This document shows positions 58,125-64,000 of a stretch of 64,000 nucleotides of DNA, in pieces. The translations under genes were made by a program, and so were the position numbers. Each line of letters begins with the position of its first letter. Positions within the stretch are counted from its first letter, which is position 1. Origin of the DNA: Gambelia wislizenii (Eukaryota; Chordata; Lepidosauria; Squamata; Crotaphytidae); the NCBI GenBank assembly GCA_030847615.1, contig JAUMIR010000005.1, forward strand, positions 105,925,116 to 105,989,115, written 5' to 3'. The notes beneath the pieces are model-generated. The model searched no databases. It worked only from the letters and a program-made list of their open reading frames with translations, and was not told the DNA's origin.

Positions 58125-60760
58125 GATCCTGTGGCCAGTATAGAAAAAGAGGCATCCTAAAAGGATTTTAAAGAACCATCATACCCTATGGCTGAAAGAA
58201 AAAACTCAAGCACTAGCAGTTTCCTCTCTATTTGTATATTTACGGTATCCTGTAATATAATCTGTGCCTCTGTGGAAGATGGATTTATAGCAAACTATTC
58301 TAGTGGAATCCGATACACTGTTCCGAAGAACTTACCAGCAAAAACAACAGTACTGGATTTGTCCCAAAACCAAATTCGTGAGATTTGGATTTCTGATCTG
58401 CGTTCTCTTCCCAAACTGCAGACATTACTTCTGTCTCACAACCTGATCAGTGTGCTTAACTTCAGTGTTTTCCAATACAATGAAGACTTAGAGTATCTAG
58501 ATCTATCCTACAACCTCTTACAGACTCTTTCTGGTCTTCCTGTAACAAGTCTCAGGCATTTAGATGTCTCTTATAATAATGACATAAATATGACCATGTG
58601 CTCTGATGCTGGCATAATGTGGAAGCTGGAATATTTAGGCCTCAGCACTAGGAAAATAAAGAAATCAAATATCTGCGTTCTTACTCATTTACAACTAGAA
58701 ACTCTGTTCTTGGGCTTAGAAGACCTTTCAGAATATCATCCTGCCTTCCTTCCAGTGTTCAACATGAAGAGTCTTCACATTGCACTCCCCCAGGAAAGAA
58801 GGTTCCCCATTCTCTTGGATGTAGACCTCAGTGTTACAGAAAGTTTAGACCTTTCAAATATCCAAGGTGACCAAGTCAAGCACTTGATAATGTTTCTGTC
58901 AAAACTTAACAAACATGGAAGACTGCTAAATTTAACCTTGAGTAGTATACAACTCACCTGGGGTGATACCTTGAATGTTTTTAAGGTTGTGTGGAGATCT
59001 ACAATTAGATATTTCAGTATCTATGATGTGACTATTTTACAATTTGACAATGAAGTTCTCAGTAATATTGATACCTCTCTAAAAGCTGTGACCATTGAAC
59101 ATACCAAACTTGGTACAGTTGAGTTTAATCAAACCATTGTATATAGAACTTTTTCAGAAATGAACATTCCATCCCTGACAATTTCTGATTCTGGTTTATT
59201 ATTCATGTATTGCCCTTCAAAACCCAGTCGTTTTACTTACTTATGTTTTTCAGATAACACATTGACTGACATGATTTTCCAAAGTTGTAATAACCTCCCT
59301 CTTCTAGAAACACTCATTTTGCAAAGAAATTACATTAAAGATCTTGCCAAAGTGAGTTTAATGACAAGTTCCATGAAGTCTCTGAAATATTTAGATGTCA
59401 GTCATAATTTCTTGCAATATGAAGGTGAGAATAAGTGCCACTGGGCTAAAAATATGGTTACATTGAATTTGTCATCTAACATGTTGTCTGAGTCAGTCTT
59501 TAGATGTTTACCAGTCAACATTCAAATTTTGGATCTGCAAGAGAACCATATTTCAAGGGTTCCTAAAGAGATGCTTAAGTTGAACAATTTAGAAGAGCTG
59601 AATTTAGCTTTTAATAAGCTAACTGCATTGCCTGGATGTGATCCTTTTAGTAGTCTCAGATTGCTGAACATAGAAAATAATTCTGTTCTTTCTCAATCTT
59701 CTGAATTCTTCGAAAGCTGTCAGTATATCCAAAGATTAAAAGGAGGAAACAATCCATTCAGGTGCTCCTGTGAACTAAAACAGTTCATTAATCTTGGAAA
59801 ACAAGGATCTGTGGAGTTGGTTGGATGGCCTGACTCTTACATGTGTGAAAAACCTGAATATGTACGGGGGACACTTTTAGCAAATTTTCACACCTCTGAA
59901 ATTGTTTGTAATGTGACTCTTTTGGTTGCTGTAGTTCTCATTATTACAGTGGTCTTAGGAGTAGCTGTTTCCATCCTTTGTGTCCGTTTTGATATTCTGT
60001 GGTATTTGAAGATGATATTGCAGTGGACCCAAGTAAAACACAGGAACTGGAAGAACCAGCCTGAAGATCATCTAAACACTTTACAGTTCCATGCCTTTGT
60101 CTCCTATAGTGAGAATGACTCTGACTGGGTAAAAAACGTCCTGATTCCAAACTTGGAGAAAGAAGATGAGTCCATCAGGATCTGCCAACATGAAAGGAAC
60201 TTTGTGGCAGGGAAGAGCATTGTTGAGAACATCATAGACTGCATTGAGAAAAGTTACAAGTCAATCTTTGTGTTGTCTCCTAATTTTGTGCAGAGCGAAT
60301 GGTGTCATTATGAACTCTACTTTGCCCATCACAAGTTATTCAGTGAAGACGTTTATGGTTTAATCCTTGTTTTGTTAGAGCCAATCCCTACCTATATCAT
60401 TCCTGCCCGGTATCACAAACTGAAAGCCCTGATGGCCAAGAGAACCTACTTGGAGTGGCCAAAGGAGAGAAGCAAGCATGGACTTTTCTGGGCTAACCTT
60501 AGGGCAGCCATTCAGGTTAAGCTTCCTAATAATGAGGAAATGGAGGAGTTGTAGATAAGCCAGATTTTGTTATCTGATCTACTACATGAAATAATGTTAC
60601 AGTGTTTTTTTAAAACTTATATTAAACTTATATTAAGAACTGGTTGTAGGAAAACATGCATTGTAGAGCAGTGGTGATGGTTCATGCTTTGTGGACCAGT
60701 GCTAGTGCACGAACCATTGAGTGCTGGTCTTGTCAGGGAAAATAAATGTTGAGATTAAGA
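58125..60760 (+). other. TLR1-like: Coding (last) exon of TLR copy B mRNA, with UTRs
   Basis: The acceptor TTTTTTTTCAG ends at 58124 and is followed by 63 bases of 5' UTR. The hexamer equivalent to the copy A polyadenylation signal is AATAAT here (about 60590). The next AATAAA motifs are at 60741-60746 and 61092-61097, both inside an inserted LTR, so the 3' end is probably different from copy A. The end given is an estimate. Confidence 0.6.
58188..60554 (+). CDS. TLR1-like: Toll-like receptor, TLR1/6/10 family, copy B
   Basis: A 788-aa paralogue of copy A in the same orientation, about 29 kb downstream. Order of parts: signal peptide about residues 1-27; leucine-rich repeats about 50-520; C-terminal LRR cap from 522 (NPFRCSCELKQF); transmembrane helix about 578-600; TIR domain from about 632. 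Box 1 FHAFVSYS is at 634-641, box 2 RNFVAGKS at 670-677, box 3 FW at 767-768. The BB-loop position normally held by proline is alanine 674 (codon 60207-60209), as in copy A. From WYLKM onward only about five residues differ from copy A, but the ectodomains differ at a large share of positions. Expected role: cell-surface lipopeptide sensing as a TLR2 partner. Different ectodomains suggest different ligand ranges. No frameshift or stop is seen. Confidence 0.97.
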   Translation: MAERKNSSTSSFLSICIFTVSCNIICASVEDGFIANYSSGIRYTVPKNLPAKTTVLDLSQNQIREIWISDLRSLPKLQTLLLSHNLISVLNFSVFQYNEDLEYLDLSYNLLQTLSGLPVTSLRHLDVSYNNDINMTMCSDAGIMWKLEYLGLSTRKIKKSNICVLTHLQLETLFLGLEDLSEYHPAFLPVFNMKSLHIALPQERRFPILLDVDLSVTESLDLSNIQGDQVKHLIMFLSKLNKHGRLLNLTLSSIQLTWGDTLNVFKVVWRSTIRYFSIYDVTILQFDNEVLSNIDTSLKAVTIEHTKLGTVEFNQTIVYRTFSEMNIPSLTISDSGLLFMYCPSKPSRFTYLCFSDNTLTDMIFQSCNNLPLLETLILQRNYIKDLAKVSLMTSSMKSLKYLDVSHNFLQYEGENKCHWAKNMVTLNLSSNMLSESVFRCLPVNIQILDLQENHISRVPKEMLKLNNLEELNLAFNKLTALPGCDPFSSLRLLNIENNSVLSQSSEFFESCQYIQRLKGGNNPFRCSCELKQFINLGKQGSVELVGWPDSYMCEKPEYVRGTLLANFHTSEIVCNVTLLVAVVLIITVVLGVAVSILCVRFDILWYLKMILQWTQVKHRNWKNQPEDHLNTLQFHAFVSYSENDSDWVKNVLIPNLEKEDESIRICQHERNFVAGKSIVENIIDCIEKSYKSIFVLSPNFVQSEWCHYELYFAHHKLFSEDVYGLILVLLEPIPTYIIPARYHKLKALMAKRTYLEWPKERSKHGLFWANLRAAIQVKLPNNEEMEEL

Positions 60761-61249
60761 ATCTTTACTTCCTTTTGGGTAATTTTGGTCACCAGGCAAA
60801 TGAGATGCCAGTTTGTCTACCAGAGAGTCATAAATCTGTCTTTTGTTTGGTTTCTCTGTCCTTCAGAGTGAGAAGAGGAGAAACGAAACTGGGTCTTTGG
60901 GTTTCTGTTTCTTCTCAGAAGGGTTGGATATTTTGAGAGGAGAAATATATAACTGAGGAGGGATTTTGGTGTTAGTCTTGCCTTGGAAGCTCCTTCCCCC
61001 TCCTCTTAGTTCTTGAGAAGCTTTGGAGCATACAGAAGCATGGATGAATGCTTTCTGTCCTTTATTTTGATTTTGAAATTCTTTTCTTTGCAATAAAAGT
61101 TATAAAGAAAACCAACAAGCTCTTTATTGATATTTTGCGCCAGAGATATACATGGGTTTGCTCAAAAGCCCATGTTTTTCGCTGCATGTACTGAAGTGAA
61201 TCTCTGCTCGCCAATGCAAAGAAGGAACGGACTCTGCATTTTTACAACA
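60731..61249 (+). mobile_element. Solo LTR in the 3' UTR of TLR copy B
   Basis: The 519-bp insert starts TGTCAGGG and ends TTTACAACA. It is flanked by an exact 5-bp duplication GGTCT (60726-60730 and 61250-61254). The copy A 3' flank reads straight across this point (CTGGTCTGTGGTG near 29636), so the uninterrupted ancestral site is visible. It contains AATAAA at 60741 and 61092. No internal retroviral genes remain, as expected after LTR-LTR recombination. Confidence 0.9.
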
Positions 61250-61493
61250 GGTCTGTGGTGTGTTTCCAGGTAAGAAAGAAAAAGTTCTAGCCAGTGGGCC
61301 AAAATCTAGTACAGACAGCCTGAGGAGCATTGGAGCTGTTCCTGATTTTCAAGACTTTATGCAATTGAATTGTGAGAATGGAGGTTGTGCCAAAAAAAAT
61401 TTGACCATAATCCTGTGAAACCCTGAAATTGTATTTTTTTTTTTTTTTGCATGCTGCTTGGTCTGGTTGAAGGAGCGGCTTCTGTTAAAAATA

Positions 61494-61681
61494 CAGTCGG
61501 ACCCCTGTATCCACTGATTCATTATCCACTGGACACAAAATAGCACACCTATCATAGAGTCCTCCTAGAAAATTTGTCCTCTAGCCATTTCTAGGTCCTC
61601 CAAGGTAACGCTATGGTATTTTAAACTGGAAGTCCCATTATTTTCAGTGGTGTTCACTATTAGCCATGGTTTTTGGTACTG
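61494..61681 (+). mobile_element. Pogo-like MITE, second subfamily, truncated
   Basis: Starts CAGTCGGACCCCTGTATCC after TA. It runs to TTGGTACTGTA with the last inner part missing and then passes directly into the LINE fragment at 61679. Confidence 0.8.
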
Positions 61682-61997
61682 TAGGAGACTCCCTGAAACA
61701 ACATCTCAGGCTCGGCCAAATTGATCACCAACAGTGGTCCGCCCTGGCCTCACATTGGGAGGCATGGAGACGCACTATCCACAATGCTGCAGCCTTATTT
61801 GAGAACTCACGACGAACAAGTCTTGAAGAGAAACGACAACGCAAAAAGAATCACAACCCAAAAGCATCACCCGAGGAGACCTTCTGCTGTGCTTTTTGCA
61901 ACCGGACTTGTTTATCTCGGATTGGCCTTTTTAGTCATCAGCGCGCTTGCAGAAAGCGCGGGATGAGTCCTTCCTGAATCTTCGTTTGCAAAGAAAA
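61679..61997 (+). mobile_element. Non-LTR retrotransposon ORF C-terminus (WAGHI type), 5'-truncated
   Basis: The open frame reads DSLKQHLRLGQIDHQQW through the Cys/His finger FCCAFCNRTC ... GLFSHQRAC to the stop at 61975-61977. It is very close to the minus-strand copy at 35669-36190 but starts further in. It ends with the same CTTCGTTTGC hairpin and then joins L1 sequence. Confidence 0.85.
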
Positions 61998-64000
61998 GCC
62001 AGAGAGAGAGAGAGGAGATTATTGGGGTTGGAGGGATATGACTTGATGTTTGGGTGGCATAGCTTCTTATGGTATGACAAAGTGAAAGCTAATGCTGATT
62101 TTAATAACCACTATGTGAGTTGTGCTGTGTTAAGAATTTGGAATAGATTTAAACAAAGGTTGTTCCCAAAAATGCCTGTGTGGGTTTCAACACAAGAAGC
62201 TTTTTATAGAAAAGAAACAACAGTGATAGAAAAATAACCTATCAATATATTTTACTGTTTGATAAAGATAAATATAGAATGAAGAAGAATGAGGAATTGG
62301 AGTCTTTGAAGAGTTTTGTTTTCAATGGTATTCCTATAGACAGATATGAATGGTTTAGAATGGGTAAAAAACTATATGGCTTTGAACAGTCTAAACCTGA
62401 TTTGAATTACAATTATGTACAGATGAAGAACATATGATCGGAAAAATGTATAAATTATTGTTGAAAATTGAGTTGGAGGAGGAACATGTTAAGGGATGTA
62501 TGATAAAATGGACCCAGAATGTCATCTGTAACATACAGTTGGAGCAACGGGGTGGGGGGGAATATGGTCAAAGGGAGTGAAATTTACATTGTGATATGAC
62601 CTTAAGGAGAACTTTTATAAGATGATATATAGTTGGTATTTGATAGCAGAGAGGTTATCTAAAATGTATAGAGGGGTTGCTAATGTGTGTTGCAAATGTG
62701 AGCAGCAGGTTGGCACTTTTTATCATATGTGGTGGTGTCATGATGGAGTTCCCATCATGCTGCCTCGAGGCTGATTGCAACTCCCATTGTTCTGACAGAG
62801 AACTACAATTCCATTTATATGTAAACAGTATTGTCTTGCCAACATGGCATCAGGTAAGGAAAGGGTTAATGGAAGGGAGGGTCTAAAACACCACCTCCAC
62901 AGAAGCTACTGAGATGACATCATCAGTGACATCACATCACCAGACCAGAAATGGCCAATCACAGCTCTAGACCCAGGAACTCTAACTAACTCTAACAAAA
63001 GATATAATTGCTTTTGTGTAAAGCCATTTTGCCAGACTGAGACCATGCAGCCTTGAATAAAGACAAAAGGAGCCTCTCTATACTCAAACATGGGAGAGCC
63101 AAAGGCTGGACAATGGCTGGTAGAGCAAGCGCCTGGCTTAGCTCCCAGCTTCCCTGATACCATCTTAAAGAAACAGACTGCAAAGTAGTGAGTAGGATTT
63201 TTAGGGCCTGTTTAGGTCGCATTAGGGAATTCTTTTAATTTCTCCACTTTGGTTGAATGTAGCTAAATTTAATAACTGAATGTAACTTAGAATAACTGAC
63301 TGCTTTGATTTTAATACCTTGTTATTCCTGTAACTTTAAGCAGGCCTGGGGCATGGAAGAGCCTGTCTCATGGGAGATTGTCTAAATGAACTTGCTTGAA
63401 TAAATAGTTTTCTTAATCTTCCTATACACTGATGCTGCACATGTCTATACCTCTTGGTATCGCTACAATTCTCTGAGTATAGAAGGGAAGAGTTGGTTGG
63501 TTCACAGTGGTGGCTAGTTCCTGTGGAAATCCAGTCTCCCAAATGGGCAGGCTATAAAGACTGCATTTGTGTGGTGGCAGTGATTTTGGCCTGTAGGGGG
63601 TGCCCTGGAGTGTGGCTACTCAGGGTTGCCTCTACAGCAGAGCTAATCTGGGGTTACAAGGCCAGAGAGCCCCAGTTTTAGCTTATAAACAGGTGGATTT
63701 ATGAAAAAGTGAAAAAGTTTTGGAATCAGATACATAGTTTGATTGAGAAGATCCTGAAAATAAAATTTTAGTTAAAACCAGAACTGTTTCTACTGGGACT
63801 GAGGGACGATCAGACTGAGGAAATATATTAAAGATTGCTTCCATAAATGGCTATGGCAGCTAGGCTGCTATATGCACAGAAGAGGAAAGATACGGCAATT
63901 CCAGCATAAGAAACTGGCTAAAGAAATTGTATGATCTTGCTGAAATGGGTAAGTTAACTATTTTAATAAGAGAAAAGTCACTGAGTAATTTTATGAAAGA
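61998..64000 (+). mobile_element. 5'-truncated L1 LINE, interrupted by a solo LTR
   Basis: ORF2 C-terminal text such as GYDLMFGWHSFLWYDKVKA (62025-62090) parallels the minus-strand L1 at 3.1 kb. Joined across the LTR, the frame reads YHMWWIYEKVKKFWNQIH. Several frameshifts make it non-functional. It runs off the right edge. Confidence 0.88.
62736..63691 (+). mobile_element. Solo LTR, 956 bp, inside L1
   Basis: Starts TGTCATGATGGAG, ends CTTATAAACA, and is flanked by an exact 5-bp duplication GGTGG (62731-62735 and 63692-63696). It has AATAAA motifs near 63056 and 63400. The L1 frame is restored when it and one duplication are removed. No retroviral gene remains. Confidence 0.88.

Noticed and set aside
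1..64000. CRISPR array, prophage or bacterial operon
   Set aside because: The window is clearly vertebrate. The only regular arrays are minisatellites without spacer structure.

Overview
The window is vertebrate nuclear DNA, most likely from a squamate reptile. The evidence is the repeat set: CR1 LINE tails, tRNA-derived SINEs of the Sauria type, 5S-rRNA-derived SINEs, L1 and L2-like LINE pieces, and many small hAT-like and pogo/Tigger-like DNA transposons. An iguanian lizard fits best, but the species is inference.

Two gene families can be supported. The first coding exon of FAM114A1 lies on the minus strand at 7.35-7.67 kb, and a CpG-rich block at 15.4-15.8 kb looks like its promoter and non-coding exon 1. 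Head-to-head with it on the plus strand is a tandem cluster of TLR1/6/10-family Toll-like receptors. Two copies are intact: TLR copy A (27060-29444, 794 aa) and TLR copy B (58188-60554, 788 aa). Each coding region is one uninterrupted exon behind a conserved splice acceptor. Between them lie at least two wrecked copies: an ectodomain fragment with an internal repeat (31.9-32.5 kb) and a remnant in which a promoter/exon-1-like segment is joined almost directly to the last codons of the TIR domain (39.7-41.2 kb). Non-coding upstream blocks are also duplicated (30.6-31.0 kb with 49.3-49.8 kb; 39.7-40.0 kb with 46.0-46.4 kb). A TLR1/6/10 cluster divergent from FAM114A1 is the arrangement known from human 4p14.

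The two intact receptors have clearly different ectodomains, yet their TIR domains and 3' UTRs are nearly identical, which suggests gene conversion. Both carry alanine where the BB loop of TLR1-family TIR domains normally has proline. Copy B has a solo LTR in its 3' UTR and has lost the polyadenylation hexamer that copy A keeps.

The rest is repeats. From left to right: two GC-rich 63-bp minisatellites inside pogo-like elements, one of them inside a minus-strand L1 (1-3.8 kb); an LTR-like or MITE-like block with an E-box cluster (3.8-4.6 kb); a 3.7-kb hAT-type element with an exact 8-bp target duplication, full of nested insertions (9.8-13.5 kb); a 270-bp direct duplication at 21-23 kb; hAT-like MITEs with captured tandem repeats (34-41 kb and 54 kb); a degraded L2-like reverse transcriptase (47.4-48.2 kb); and a plus-strand L1 split by a 956-bp solo LTR (62-64 kb). 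No CRISPR, bacterial operon, rRNA gene or stand-alone tRNA gene is present.
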